A stretch of DNA of 64,000 bases from the NCBI GenBank assembly GCA_023079485.1, contig CM041085.1, positions 95,987,115-96,051,114 of the forward strand, given 5' to 3'. Below are positions 1 to 14,302 of the stretch, one piece after another. Both the position numbers and the translations under genes were made by a program. Numbering within the stretch: the stretch's first letter is position 1; the number at the start of each line of letters is the position of its first letter. The notes beneath the pieces were generated by a model. The model saw only the letters and a list, made by a program, of their open reading frames with translations. It did not search any database and had not been told where the DNA came from. The stretch comes from Archilochus colubris. Taxonomy: Eukaryota > Chordata > Aves > Apodiformes > Trochilidae.

Positions 1-359
1 ACCTGGAGAAAGGAGGCTTCTCACTCTCTACCAGCTACCTGAAAGAAGGTTGTAGCAAGACAGATGTCGGTCTCTTCTCCCCAGTAACAAGTAATAAAAA
101 AGAGGAAATGGCCTCAAAGTGTGCCAGGGGAGGTTTAGATTGGAAAAATTATCATTAGGAAAAATTTCTTCCCTGGAACAGGCTGCCCAAGGAAGTGGTT
201 GAGTGACCATCCCTGGAGGCATTTAGAAGATGTGCAGATGCGGTTCCTCGGGCTATGGTTTAATGGTGGACTTGGTGGTGTTAAGTTTACTGTTGAACTT
301 GATGATATTGAAGGTCTTTTCCAACCTAAAGAATCTGGTGATTCTATGATTCTATGAAA
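1..359 (+). mobile_element. CR1 retrotransposon 3' fragment
   Basis: The sequence follows the avian CR1 3' region: the GGAGAAAGGAGGCTTC segment, CTACCTGAAAGAAGGTTGTAGC, GGAACAGGCTGCCCAAGGAAG, GGTGGACTTGGTGGTGTTA, AAGGTCTTTTCCAACCTAAA, and the 3' terminus GATTCTATGATTCTATGAAA. The left end is cut by the window, so its full length is unknown. Sense orientation on the + strand. Confidence 0.95.
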
Positions 360-873
360 TAGATACTGACTGTTTTAACGGACAAGAGAAACATGGCCCT
401 AGGGTCATGTTTCATGGAACACCTCCAACCACATAAGATATTCATTACCTGAAAAGCAAATGTTACAGAAGAGTTTTTCTGCTTGCACTCCTGAGGCACT
501 CTGCTAATTCAGATGCCATAGCATATGTGCTGTGCTCCCAGGCTTATGACTGAGACATAAAAGGACTGTTACCTTAAAGTGTTCTTTTCTTACATTGTAA
601 CTAACAAAGAAGCATTAATTATGACACAAAAATAAAGATTATCAGCAAGAACATTATGAATACTGACATCTCTCTGTGCTGAAGAGATCCATGCTAGTTA
701 AAACGCTCACTTCCATTAATGCTACAGGAAGACAGTACAAAAGCATTTTTGTGGAATATTTATGAATTCCATGGCATTACTTACTCATAGATATCTCAGT
801 CATTCACAGATAGTAATTATAAGATAGCAGATAACAAAAAGGCTGATAGATAGTAATGAGCATGACAGATCAT

Positions 874-950
874 TGAATCATAGAGTGGTTTAGGTTGGAA
901 GGGCCCTTAAAGATCATCCAGTTCCAACACCTCTGCCACGGGCAGGGATA
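874..950 (-). mobile_element. Short CR1 3' fragment
   Basis: GAATCATAGAGTGGTTTAGG followed by TTGGAAGGGCCCTTAAAGAT and CATCCAGTTCCAACACCTCT is the reverse complement of the CR1 3' end. Only about 75 bases are kept. Confidence 0.85.
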
Positions 951-3900
951 GATTTCTTACTGATTATTTTAAATCTAGCATACAGATTTACAGCACAATA
1001 CCACAATAACAATAGTTTTGACACACAAATAACAAACAAATGTTCCAGTAACTATAAAATGTGATTTCTCTTCTTCCATTATGGACAGTAGTGTTCATTC
1101 TGAGGTTGAAATGATAGATCACTGCAACAACAGCTCCTTCATTATCCTGCAGTTGCAGAACCAGAGTAGAAAGTGGAACTGAAGTGTCTTACTTTGATTG
1201 TATACCTTGGTGCTATGTATGGTACTTTGTCCTATCAGCCAATGTACTTGACTAAGCTGCCATATATCACTTTATCAGTGTAAGGAAATTAATTTGCAAA
1301 GCCCTTATTTTTACTAGTTAAACTGGTAAAAATGGATCTTTACCCTACAATCAAGATATTTGCTGCTGCTGATCTAACTAACATTGCTTAATGAGCAAAG
1401 TCTGCCTGCAGAGCCCAGTGCACCCAAAGAGATGTAATTCTGCTGGACTAGTGAGTAATTCCCCATCATGAGGGCTGTGGGACCACAAGGAGCCAATATT
1501 CACTCAGACTACATTGCATTTCTACACTATACTTCATCAGACAATTTGTATCTCTAGTGACCAGATCTAGGAACAACCCATTAAAAATGCAGCTGCCCCA
1601 CCAGTATGGGTGGGCAAGGAGTATTCACCATCAAAGCCACTCTCCAGCTGTGTTTGGACAATTCAGATTTTGTGCTTCACATCTAAATCTGTGCAACATT
1701 ATGAGCTTCTGCTCCCTTCAAAAAGCATGGAAAGAGCCCAAACAAACTAGAAGTCCAGATATCTTTTGGGCATGAGGTCTCCATGAGCTATTCCCTGAAT
1801 CCTGTCACACACTATAACCTCCACTTGAGATTGTTCTGAAAGGCAAACGCTAAACTTTATTAACATTATATTAATTTTTCCACAGACCCTCAGGAGAAAC
1901 ACCAGTGACTTTTTTTCAGAGGTGGATCAGCACTAGGATGGGTATTTTTATTGACCAGATCTATTGATTCATATGCTAGTATAATACACTTGTTTACTCA
2001 GGCATTTCCCCATGGCCTTGTTTAATGGAGAGAAACTCTGCATATGACTAGCAGAGTTTCTTTAGACTTTCATGTAATTTAATTAAGAACTTTTGTTTTG
2101 TTTGTCTAGTCATTATTGTCAGAGATAATGTAATGGCTAAGTTTTCAAACACTACACAATAAAATTATTCTTCCAAATCTCTACAGAACACAAGGCTCAA
2201 GTAATTAAAGAAAAATAGGCAACTTTTTATATATTTGATTACATGGCCTCTAAAAAATTTCCATTCTTTGTTGCCATGCTCATTAAGCTGGCATGCACTT
2301 CTAGACAGCAGCTGGAGGTTTATCAAAGAAAGAGTCACAGGTGAAATCCTTCATTTTTGTGTGCTCAGGCCCTGCCTGTTGGTGGGCTCTCCTCAGTGGC
2401 AGGAGCCCCAATACTGGTGGGGGTCTGAGAGGGCAAACTCTGTACCACCACTGGGTCTCCAGGCTGAGTCCACCAGGTGGCATCTCCCTTGTGGCACCCC
2501 TGCAGCCTGAAGAGACCTCTTGAGGGCCTGATAACCAAGACCTGTTCAAGACAGAGCTTAGCAGAAATAAGACATTTTCTTTCTTAACAGCAGGCTGCAG
2601 AGGAAGTAAGGCAGGCACCAGCCTCCCATCTGCCCTCAGGCAGTCCTGTTAAACCCAGGGATGATGCAGTGCAGGGAACTTGCAGGCTTAAGGAGTTTTC
2701 TGCTTAAGTTTTCTGTTTACTGTTAAACAGTACTGGGAATCAGGCTTTTTGGACTGCAAACCAGGATTTAGCTGGACAAAAGTATCCAGCTCCCAGTCTA
2801 GGTCAACAGGATGATTTGCCACTGAAATGACTTTACTGCTGGGTTTCCATCAACTTACCCATGAAAGATATGGTGCAATATTGTATAAGATGCCAAGCCT
2901 TCCTTTGCAATGGAAGCAAAGGAGGACCATTAAGATTTATCATTTATAAATTTGTTAGTTTGGTGGCTTGATAACTGAGTTATCAGGGCCACCTGAACCG
3001 TTTTAATACCTGCCCTGAAAAGGCAGTGGCAAACAGATTGCTGCAGGTTCCTGTGCAGCTGAAGTCCAGAAACCAGAAACCTTACACAGGATGACTAAAA
3101 GAGATGTTATTTGATTTCAAATTAAAAGGAAAATTATCTTACTAGGCATTTCTTAAAAGCAAAATGTAGGATGACTGAGTTTGCACAGCCATGGCTGCTT
3201 ACCTTCAAGATTGAGAAGCCAATTACCAAATCTAACGTGAGTATTCAAAACCAGTTTTGCAGAAGCAAGATTATGAGATTATAGCTCTAAAACAGCACAA
3301 CTGACAACAGTAAGTTATTTGCAATGGCATTTGCAAACCTGAGTAGGAATTGTTAGCTTACTAGTTTTGATATTTATCTACACCATTAGTGAAACTTATG
3401 AATTCCTTGATCTCAAGTACCTAATATGTTTTTTCACTTTTTGTTGCTACCAGTAAATGCAAGTTCTTGACCTAATGTAAAACTACACTAGATAGTAAAA
3501 TATTATTATTAGAAAGCAAAGGGATTAATACAAAATACATACTAAGACTACTAAAGCAAGGAAGAGTATATAGTGGAATTTCAAAGAAGCTACTGATTTT
3601 ACAGTATAATTATAGTATGTAAACATGTAAACTCATCAATAATGGATGAAATAAAGGAAGGGAAAGCTATGAAAAAAAATAAATTACATTATTTTAAATC
3701 CAAATATAAACCATGCAAATTTAAGTTACAAAATTCATGTGAGAGACAAGTACTGGCACGCAAATTTATCCACAGAAATAAACTCTTCCAATTCAAGCCT
3801 TTTCCTAAATCTCTGAACACTCTAAACCAAAGTAAGCTTCTTAAAGCATAAGCAAATTCTCAGCCAGTATAAACCTATCCAGCTTTAACCTAAACTGTAT

Positions 3901-6900
3901 TCCTACACTGGAATAAACCCCTTGTGGCTGAAGCAAGCTTTATATTCCACTACTCCCCAACGTAAGGGACGTAGTCTGTTACCTGACCTACATTAAACCT
4001 AACACACACACACCCACCCCACTACCAGCTTTTATAAAGTTACCATCTCACCTTTATCTACTTTACAGTAGTCAGGTTTGACTGTGATATTACTAATGAA
4101 CACCTGTGGAAAATTCTATTCAGAGCTACAATTTTAAGTGATGTAAAAAAGTGGAAAGTCTAGATTATTGTAGATTTATCTCTCACTGGAGAGATGCTAA
4201 GAAAATTGTAAGGTAGCAAGCTGCCAGTTTCCTCTGTGATCCACCCTGGATTTACATGTTAGTGTACTGAGAACAGCAACGGAGTGTTGAAAACCTGATG
4301 ATTTTTGAAGCAATTTGTACTTGAAGTCTGGTTTCAGAATAATTGAATGCTGAGAAAGTTAATGTCAATGAAGGTAAAGTTGGAGACAAGCAATTCCGCA
4401 AATACTCAGCAACAGGAACTACTGTCTAGGTTTCCTAAATTTAGATCATCTACATAATTGGATAAAGCGTGGGGAAAACTGATAGAATTGGTTGTATGAT
4501 CTGGTCTCCAAGGACTAATTTTAACAAACTTGTCATGATAAGTAGATGCCTTTTCTTTGAGCTTTAATCCTGAATGTTTTTTATGTCTATAGCATTATAG
4601 AGAAAAGACAAATCTCCCCAGAAGACTGGACCAGAGTTTTCAGAGGGCTTGAGCTCCAGTTTTGGATCTCATTTTGTCATCAAGGAAGAGATGCCTCAAC
4701 ATTTGGTCAGGTTTCAAAAAATTTTTTGCAGTGGGAGGGCTGTTTGAACTCTTTAGGTTAAATTAAAAAAAAATCTAATAATCTGAATTTTACCAAAATA
4801 GAATTTAAGAGCCTGGTCCAACATCCACTAAAAACTATGTCCCTGATTTTAAGCAATCATTCAGAAATATTTTTGGTAAGTCTCTGAGAGAAATGGGAGG
4901 TCCCTTTTCCTATTACACATCTGCAATGACTGGTGTGATGAAGAGGGAACAGAGAGGAAAAAAAATTCTCCTTTTACTAGTTTTTGAAGCAACTGAAGTA
5001 AATCTTTTGTGAAATTTAACTGGGTAACAAAACTCATTTTTAATGTCAATCTCAAATGTATAAAACCAAATGAAACCACTTGGATGGATTATTAATGTCT
5101 TTGTTAAGAGTTTAGGAAGCCTCAGATTACAAACATTTTCATCTATCCATAGAAAAAGTCTTACCAAGAGATAAAATACCTGTTTAGATTGTATTGATAT
5201 TCCTATGCTACACCTGTGCAGGTTTCTTTTTTCACTTTATTTTCCATCAAGTAATTTTGAATTAAAATTCATCTCCAGTAAAATCAGAGAAAACTTTATC
5301 AACTATGTCAATGAGGCTAAGACTGCAGCAAATTGGTCTAAGTATGGAAATAAAAAGCAACTTGGTCTTGTATCATTAGCTTGTGCATGGGGACATGTTT
5401 TTTCATGCTAAAGAAAATGAATAGGAGTGGCAAATACTCTAGGTAAATTTAGGCAAATGAAACTGACTGCTGAATACTTTATTAGATAGCTAATTAATAG
5501 TAAAAATTGAGTAATGCTTTCTGTAGAAATATTTATGGTTCTCTTCCTTACTCTGTCAGTGTTCAAGGCTACAGCAGAGTTTCCCATGTTTGTATGTCAC
5601 AATAGTATTGATTATGTAAGAGCTTTCAGGAAAATGATCTGAGTTAACTACAGGTGTGACTTTGAAGTGTAATAATAAAACTCCCTTTAATCTTGTATGG
5701 ACAATGGCTCAGAATTAAAGCACTTGCAATTTAATTTTTCATCCTTTACTTCAGATACAAAGTAAACAAAGTGAAACCAGGGTGAATTCAATTAAATATA
5801 TATGAGGACTGAATATAAGTAATGTAATTTTTAATTACATCCAAAATATGGTAAGCAAAAATTTTAATTGCAAAAGGTTTCATTATGAATTAAAGATTCA
5901 CATACAGTATTATTGAGGTGACAAAAACTTGTTTTAAAATTATTTGGAATTTTCAACTTCAGTGAATGGCAACTCTTACACTACAGAATTCTATGGAAAA
6001 ATATATAACTTCATACATTGTAACACTAATTCCATTTGCCACACAATTGGTTTAGTTATGTTGCTTAGCCAGTATTTTGCTACATTTTCAAATTCCCTTT
6101 GAACTTTTAATTTCTCAATGCATTTGATTGCCTACTCTTATATATTCTACAGTATTCTTCAATACAATATATAAATCTATACTTCTCTAGATTAGAAATC
6201 AAGCATATTTCTTAGATTCTGGACTATACATTCAATTGGCATTCTCATATTCACAGGTTTTAGACTGATGAATGTTTAAAAGGGGAAAAAATTAAGTGTC
6301 TGTATCTTACAGTCTTACAACAAGATTTGAGGTGGTTAGTAGTTTGGGCTAGACTTTATCTCCTGCCAGCTATAAAAAGTTAAATTACTCTAAGACCCAT
6401 CATCCACTGAAAGTTCTTCCTAGAGGAAACAGATACCTGAGTGCTGGGCACCCTGACTGTGTGCAGAGCTGGGCAGAAACTGGGAGGATGTTCAGATGGG
6501 TATGGGGCTGTCCTGGGGCAATATAAATGAGGATCTTTTTGCAGCAGATGGCATTGTTCCACCAATAGGACTATGAGTGGATGTTTTTGTTAACCTTGTC
6601 CTGCATCGTGCTAATAACATTCCTAACTTCAGTTCTGTTGGTTAAGAGCAAAGTTCTCAGTGTGTTTTTTTGTTTGGTTTGGTTTGGTTTTGCCATTAAA
6701 TTAAAAAAAGAACATTAAAATCTATGTAACATTGTTAGTGAAAACAATGTGAATCCATAGTGAAAACATGAAAACTCATGGAAGAAAATTCCATCAGGTG
6801 TTCTTAGAACCCAAGGTGCTGATATAGCCTCTGGTGTAGGAAGCTGAGGCTGGCAGGATATGCTAGGGGAAGTATCACTTTGAACTTGTTCTGGTGCCTT

Positions 6901-8084
6901 GTTTCTTTTCTTAAACACCATTGTCAGAGATGGGATGCTGGGACAAATGGGCTTTTGGCCTGATTCTTCTATACTAATGCAGGTTTCCCTTTACCTTTCA
7001 AGAAGGATGTTTGTCTTTTATCAATATTGCTTCTCATTCCTTGAGTTTGCATCTGATATATTTTTCCCATAAACATGGCTATTCCTACAGTTGCATCACA
7101 AATAGCCTTACACATTCCTTCTCTCCAGGGTAAAGAGATTCATAGTCTGTCTTTCTCTCCAGACACAGGAATGGTATATAAGTGTCTTCTCAATTTATGT
7201 GAGGCAATGTCTGCAATGTCTGCCTGCCTGCAATCTAGGCTAACAGTACAGAACACGAAAAGTATTTCTCAAATATGAAGGTTTCATATTATATTGCTCC
7301 TATAGCAACAGAAATAAAAAAACTCAATGGCACAATTGCTTTGAGAGAATGAGGCATTGTGGAACTGGAAGTTTGTGAGACAAAAACATAAAAGAGGCAA
7401 CATCCACACTCCTGCTCTACTGTAGGCTGGATAAAAACTTCTGTGTCACTGGGGAGGTTGAATCACTCAGATGAGAACAAATTGAATTTTGGATCTCTTA
7501 AAAAAATTATTTGTAGATATACAATCTGTGACTACCTGTTGACAGTTCTACAACAATACTTGAAAATGTAGATGTGGTATTTGAAAAGAAAGTGGGCTAG
7601 TGCATAAAAGGCAAGAATGAGAAGGCAGAAAATTGCTTCTTGCTTAGTAAAAGATTTGACAAAGCTTACTAGAAAAATCTGTGCATTTTGGCTTCCTCAT
7701 ATATAGCACTTTATTATTAATCATGATTTGTTGTTTGTTTCCTGTAATAGCAAATTTTGAAAAAGAGTCAAAGAAGGCAAGATGCACTTTCCAGCTATGA
7801 AGATGTTATTTGATAAATATGTTGTCAGGATAAATTTATTAATATATAAGTGATAGCTTTCAGATCATTGCCCTGAAACTGCACTACAAAGGAAGTATGT
7901 AATTTGTTTTATCATATCTGAAGCCCATTTATTAATATACCAAATAAGGAAAATTTTAACTGTATGAAGAGTAGGAGATAGAAATAAACAAAATTCTGTG
8001 TTAAATCACACATGGCACATAAAAAGAAGTCTCTCTCACTATGGAACAGTATTTCAGTCTTGTCTAGAGTAAAGAATATTTATT

Positions 8085-8202
8085 CACAGAATCAGAGAAT
8101 CACAGAATGTTAGGGGCTGGAAGAGATTTTGAGAGATCATTGAGCCCAACCCTCCTGCCAGAGCAGCATCAGCTAGTGCAGGTCATACAGGAATGCACCA
8201 AG
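8085..8202 (-). mobile_element. Short CR1 3' fragment
   Basis: CACAGAATCAGAGAATCACA, GGGGCTGGAAGAGATTTTGA, GATCATTGAGCCCAACCCTC and GGTCATACAGGAATGCACC follow the antisense CR1 3' consensus. It is 5'-truncated. Confidence 0.85.
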
Positions 8203-11200
8203 ACATTCTTCTTGAAACATATTTTCATTGGTGATCACTCGAGATGTTTGTAACACAATCTACAGTAAACACAAAACCTATTCATCAGTGTCCTCCTGAT
8301 CATGGCTGAAGAGGCCTTTCATGCCATCAGGAGAAGCAAACTCAATGAGAGACACCCTGCCAACTGCATCATTTACTTCCCATCCCTCATCTTCTCATGC
8401 CAGTGAAGAGAGCACCGGATGGCAGCTCCATTGCTTCCCTGGGTACACTCCAGGAGCAACTGATGGTGTTGGGGGCTGCCCTCCGGCAGTGCTTCTCATT
8501 CTATTTTTGAGTCTCTGACACACATCTTCTTTTTAACCATTCTTGTCCCCTGGAATAACTTTTTGTTCTCCTCGTATTTCTTTTTTAACTCTAGCCTTTT
8601 CTCTGCTCAGGGTGCTTGAACTTTTGGTTATGGTAGGGTTAGCACCTGGCTCTGAAAGAGAGAATGACAGCTAACATGGTTTAAGCAGGACTTAATTAAA
8701 ATTTTTTAGCTCCTTCCTTCATGGCCTAATGAGAGCTTATGTGCTCACTGCATCACTGAAAAATTCTTGCAGAATAATTGGTCCCAGGAAAGTCACATGC
8801 CAGTGTCTTGAGATTTTCCCTTCACAATGAGTAGTTTCCTTTGTCATCTTTCCACTGCTGATGTCAACGAGAAGCAGCAGCACTGAACTGGAATGTTTCT
8901 GGAATATTTTCCCTTTAGATTTGATCCAAAACTGTAGGTAAGAATTGGCTTCCCAGAGAAAACTATCCAGAACAGCTGCACTAGTAGATTGCTGTGTGTA
9001 GGCAAATCAGTTCCCCATTTTCCCCCAATTCACTTTGGTTTTCTCAAATAACAGTGGAACTACAAAAAAAAGGCCCTATCTACAGTAAAAGTGCTTTGCC
9101 TGTTCAGAGCGCTGGTATAGCCATGAAAATATTTCAGGCCAAATCACAAGTTCACCAGGCAGAGAAGGCCTGAATATGCAACCAAGTTTTACTATTGACT
9201 TAAAGAAAATACCAATGAGATTCCTTTAGGTTTAACAGTTTAGTACTTCTCCTGCAAAGCTAATGACCGAATTCTCTAGAGAATGATTCATATTTGATTA
9301 TATTTACTACTCCTGCGTGGGTCTGGGCAATCTCTCTAATGAGTACTATACCCTATGGCTTCAATATTCAGAAGTTAGTCTTGTAATTTTTCATTTTCAT
9401 TAGCTTTTGGTAATTCAAAATCCTAAATGCATTGGATTTCTTGAAAAACTGTTTCTGATCAACATAATACAAAACAGAGCATACCTCAACAAAATGGAGC
9501 ACTGCACCCACTTCAGATTATGACATTTGTTTCCTGCAGACAATGAAATTTTAGTACTTGCAATCTTCTGCGTGCATTTCTATCCAAAGTAAGTATTGCA
9601 GAGAACAGCACTGTTTTGGATCATTTTCTTTTAACTCTTTTTATGCCTAGGAAAAATTTCTGAAAAAGACTTGTTGAAAAGAAAAGGAATGCAAGACCAG
9701 AGAGGTTACGTACACACATGCTTTATCGAATATTCTGTTTGCAGTAGAGGTCACTGACAATTCAATTTACATTACAGCAAGAAATCCTGCAGTAGAAAGT
9801 AACAGAACATATTCTCATAAAACACTGGTATTAACATCTTGCTTGGAAAAAGTAGCATATTCCCTGAAATTTGAGCTTTATACACCACCCTAGTTTTTTC
9901 CATTTAGCTTGTGTTACCTGATGTTCCTGTTATCCTCATAAACTTCCTGTTTCTTGAATCCTGCTTCAATGACATTCTTTGGAAATGAATTCACACAGTG
10001 TGCAATTGCATCGTTGAAAATATTTATTTCCATTTATCAGTTATAAATGCATTATCTTTCAACTAAATTGATACCTCCTTTTTTATATCTGATGAGAAGA
10101 GGCAATTCTATTAGGTCTATCTACCATGTACGTTTATTCCATTTCCTCTTATTTATTTCTGGTTTAAAGCATAGTATTAATTTATTTTAGTAAGAGTATT
10201 TTTCCATGTCAAACAGTATTGTCATCAGTCCTGTCCTTCCTCCATTTTTGCTCTATCATCCCTGGGGGCCTAAAATATCTACAATAAATTGCAATGACAG
10301 AGTATAAATTAATTTAGCATGCATTTGTATGCTCTTAATCTGCTTTCTCTAAGGCTCTTGGTATTTCTTGAACTGACTTCCAGTTGATTCAATAAGCTGT
10401 CAGGTTTTTTTAATAAGTGTATTTTTCAGAAGTTTTTTGTTTTTCTCTCACACACTTTTTTGCTTTGGACAAAGAGCTACACTGAATAAGTTATATGCCA
10501 AGCTACAAACATCTTTCCTATACATCAGTGTTCTAAATCAAATTGCTTTTGTTAACAGTAAGAATGGAGTTTGTCTAGAGACAGATTTCCTTCTCCTCAT
10601 AGTGTTGGCCCTCACTTTTTTATTGGTAAGGCTTAAAATAGTCATTCAAGAGTTTACAAAATAAGGTTAGACCATTTTGGGGTATTTTCTCGCTCCTTAA
10701 ACTCCTATATTTTACAATCTGCTTTCATAGGGAACTACACTAAATTCTGAAGAAGTAAAATGCCATCTTCAAGTTGCTGTAGAACAGCTTTTCTGTAATA
10801 AATGTGACTTATGCATGTGCATAGAAGGGTGGAATGCAAGTGTTTTATTTGTATGAGCTTGGACACTGTGATGACTTGCAGAACTCCTGTAATGTAGTCA
10901 TCCAAAATTCATATTCATAAAGACTGTGTATCATATCACACAATATGAATTCTCTCATATGTATATTACATATGTTTCAGCTTAAAGTATTGCTAGGGAA
11001 CTGCTAGAAAGTATGGGGGGAAACATGAAAAAAAAGTCTTGCCATCCCTGGGCTACAGTATTGCTGAATGCTGAACCTTCCTCCCCTTATGCAGTTTGGA
11101 AGATGTAGTCCTGACATTGCTTACCTTTGTGAACTTTGGTATGGGTAGAGCTGGATACTGACAGGAAACACCTAAGAAAGCTAAAATGAAACAGGCAAAA

Positions 11201-13866
11201 CCACATAGTACTTCTGTCCACCACTTAGAAAGGAAGAATAATTAAGATTAGACATATAGGCATTTAAAATTTCATGAGATGAATTCCAGCCTAGGACTCT
11301 GGCACTATCAGCTTCCAGAAAGTGAACAACACTTGCGTCTAAGCAGCAACAGGAATCCAGGGAAGGCTGTACTACAGTGCCCATGCTATGTTCTGACACA
11401 GTGCCATAAGGACTTTTTCCACCATAAAACAGGTAACAATGGGCCACCACAGCAGAAGGATGTCTCTCTGCTTGTGGTGCATGTCTAACACTACTAGGAA
11501 GTGGTGAACCTCGTCTTGCTGGCAATAGTCTCCAACAACTCCATCAAGCACTCTGAGTGCCATGTGCAGCTGAGGTTGCAGGTAGTGGCAGTAGTAGTGG
11601 ATGTACAGTCCTCAATGCAATGTGGCTCATTGTTCCTGGGCTTCTTTTTGCTCCTGCTTGTAGCAGCAGCCCTGCAACTTCTGTGTCCTTCTGCACAGCT
11701 TGCAAGCTTTTCAGAGTAAGCAGCCACAGCAAGGTTAGTTTGCCAAGTGGAGGTTGAAGGACCCCTCATATAAGATACCCATTGCAGCACAGATGAGTGA
11801 GAGATGCCATAAATAGTAACAGGAATTTGAAAGGCAAATCAGGAGCTATCAGAGTAGATGTGGTACCTGAAACCACTGCATGTGTACCCGAGAGTATGAC
11901 AATATCCAAAGGGCCTGCAGCCTGCAGTCACTGAACTACGCTAAAGCCACAGTGTCACACTTTTACTTGGTATGACACAGGGCGTTGTCTCCTTACTGAT
12001 GTATCCTACCTTTCCCAGTTTTGCTTTCTGTCTCTTGGTTTCCTCAAAAAAACCTCCACTGTTTGAAGAAGACACCCAATGTTTACCGTGGTTGTTTACT
12101 CCCATGGTTGTTTACTCTGTAAGGTTACCCAAACATGTATCAATGTAACTTAGAAGCATTCAGCTGTGCCCACTAAATATTTTTGTTTATAAATTTGAAG
12201 GATTGAAAGATTAAAAACTAGTTATAAACTTAACTGGCCTTCTAGAGGAAACCCATGCTAAACCTGATCTTCATTAACTGTGTTTTTAATTCTATTCCCA
12301 AGAGATTTGGTTAATATTAACACAAGATGTGAAAGGGAACTCTGTGCTTCACTTAGGTTGAAAATGGGAAAAATACGGTTTTGTTTGGAAACTTACTGTA
12401 AAACTAAAGGCTTTCCTGTTCCTTCAAACATTTTTGCACATGCTTTATGCACATCAATATAATTTTACTAAGTTAATTTTCAAGACAGAGGGCTAGAACT
12501 GCACTGGTGTGAATTCTGTGATTTCAGGTTCAAGTGAAGTGAGTGTGTCTGTTGTGCAGTTAGGTAATAAATTATAGTTAGATGCATGGCATTCCTAAAT
12601 CATTACAGAAATCCTTAATAGGTACAAGAGTGAGATTATATTTAAACCCTCAGTGATGCCTCTGAAGTTAGCTGTTGGGATAAAGACGTTTTACAACAGA
12701 AAGAGTAGTGGGTTTTCCACTGATGTGTAAACCCTAACTGTGGTTGTTCAGCAGCTCCTGTTACACAGGCAGTACACGGAGCAGCCGGTCCGTGGGTGAC
12801 AGCCTCGGGGTGGGACCGTCCCGGGTCAGCAGGTAGGAGCACATTGCAGCCCAAAACAACCGCATCTCAGCAGTGCTGCTCCCTGATTCCTGCTGCTTGG
12901 CCTCCTCCGAAGAGATCAGGCAGTCAAAGCAAGACTTGAAACTCTTCCTGTGATCGTGAGGGAACCTTGAGGGTTATGGCCTCTCTCTAGAGAGATCACA
13001 GTAACGTTAAGCAAGTAGAACAAGCAAAATCGAATTTTTAGAATTCTTTCAAGGTTGTTTGGACAGCTGACCCTAGCTATCAGTTCAAAATAATGGATGA
13101 GTATCTGGGTAGGGATTTTCTATGGAAAAAATGCAGTATCACCTCTGCTCGAAAAAAACCCAAAACAAAACTGTCGAAAATAACCACTGGTATGTAGGGC
13201 ATTTCATTTGGGTCATTCAGCCGTCAAACTGGGAGCTACTGGGATCACTGGACTTCAGCCGGATAACTCAGGCTTTCCGCCCGGGCTCCAGACCTCCACA
13301 GGGCGAGGGAGGGAGGCGGGCAGGGGAACGCCCGTGTGATGCCCGTGTTGTCCCAGACTGGGGGCATGGCTGCGGGGACTGCCTGTGCGGAGATGCACTC
13401 CCGGGGATGTGTGGGGAGAGGGGCCAGTGGGTACACGAGTGAATACACCGGGACCCCCTGAGGGGGTGTCGGGGCTGTCTATGGCACCACGTGGAAGCCG
13501 TTGCCCTCTGCACCACCGACGAGCCCGACTCTGCCTCAGAGTCGCCCCGGGGTACACTTCGTGGCCACCGCTGCCTGCGCAGCGCCACCCGCACCCTCCG
13601 TGATCCCTCCCGGCCTCTCTCCTGGGAGAACTGCGTGGGCCCTCTGCTGGGCCTCCGCCCTGGGGGCCCCTCCTCTGCCAGCGGGAGGCTGCGGCTCTCC
13701 CACTCCACGTGGAGGCCGAGGGTGCTTTCGGGCAGACGGGGAAGGGGCGACCCCCGGCCTGAGGCCCGGCTGGGCGAGCGGGCCCAGCGCTGTCAGAGCG
13801 CGGCGGGTTGCCGAGGTGACGGGAAAGCCCCCACACCCTCCCCTCCGTGCCCCCGCCCCTCCAAAC

Positions 13867-13926
13867 ATGGCAGCGGCGGCGCGGAGGCTGCGGGCGGTTA
13901 CTCCTGTGGGGAGCGGCGGCAGGTGA
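13867..13926 (+). other. Possible uORF or alternative first exon upstream of TDRP
   Basis: An ATG at 13867 opens 19 codons (MAAAARRLRAV...) and ends at TGA 13924-13926. The last codons overlap a strong splice-donor consensus, CAG before GTGAGG at 13922/13923. If used as a donor, the frame is left in phase 2, which would join TDRP exon 3 in frame but not exon 2. It may equally be a short uORF, or simply a YY1-type promoter motif that contains ATG. No transcript evidence is available here. Confidence 0.25.
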
Positions 13927-14302
13927 GGAACGGAGCGGCGGGGAGGCATTGCCTCCGCCCGCTGCCCGCCTTGCCCCGCCGCCGTGAGAGAGACTCCCCG
14001 CACCCGGCTCCCCTCAGCCGCCAGGAGAGGCGGCGGGGCCAGGGCCGGGGCAGCGTCTGGGCGGGCCGGGGCCGCCAGCAGGCCGGCGGGCGAGGCGAGG
14101 CGGCGGCGAGGGGCGGGCTCCCGGCAGCGCTCCTCCCTCCCGCCCCGGGAACCCCCAGCGGGGTGACAGCCCTGCCGAGCCGAGCAGTGCCCAGCGAAGC
14201 CCAGCTGCCCCGGCCGGGGCTGCGGAGGCAGCGCCCGCTCCCGCCTCGGCCCTCTCGCTGCCGGGACGAAGAGAGGCGGGAGCCGCCACCCCCGCGCCCG
14301 CC

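Larger units (their letters stand above)
360..13239. other. Upstream intergenic flank, no gene recognised
   Basis: Apart from the two short CR1 pieces listed, this is AT-rich DNA with only short chance open frames. Two GC-richer patches (about 2330-2650 and 11280-11770) are open in several frames but match no protein I know. A CpG-containing patch at about 12,770-12,850 ends in a donor-like CAG before GTAGGAGC. A (CA)n stretch lies near 4003-4014. No tRNA, rRNA or other structured RNA was noticed. Confidence 0.7.
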
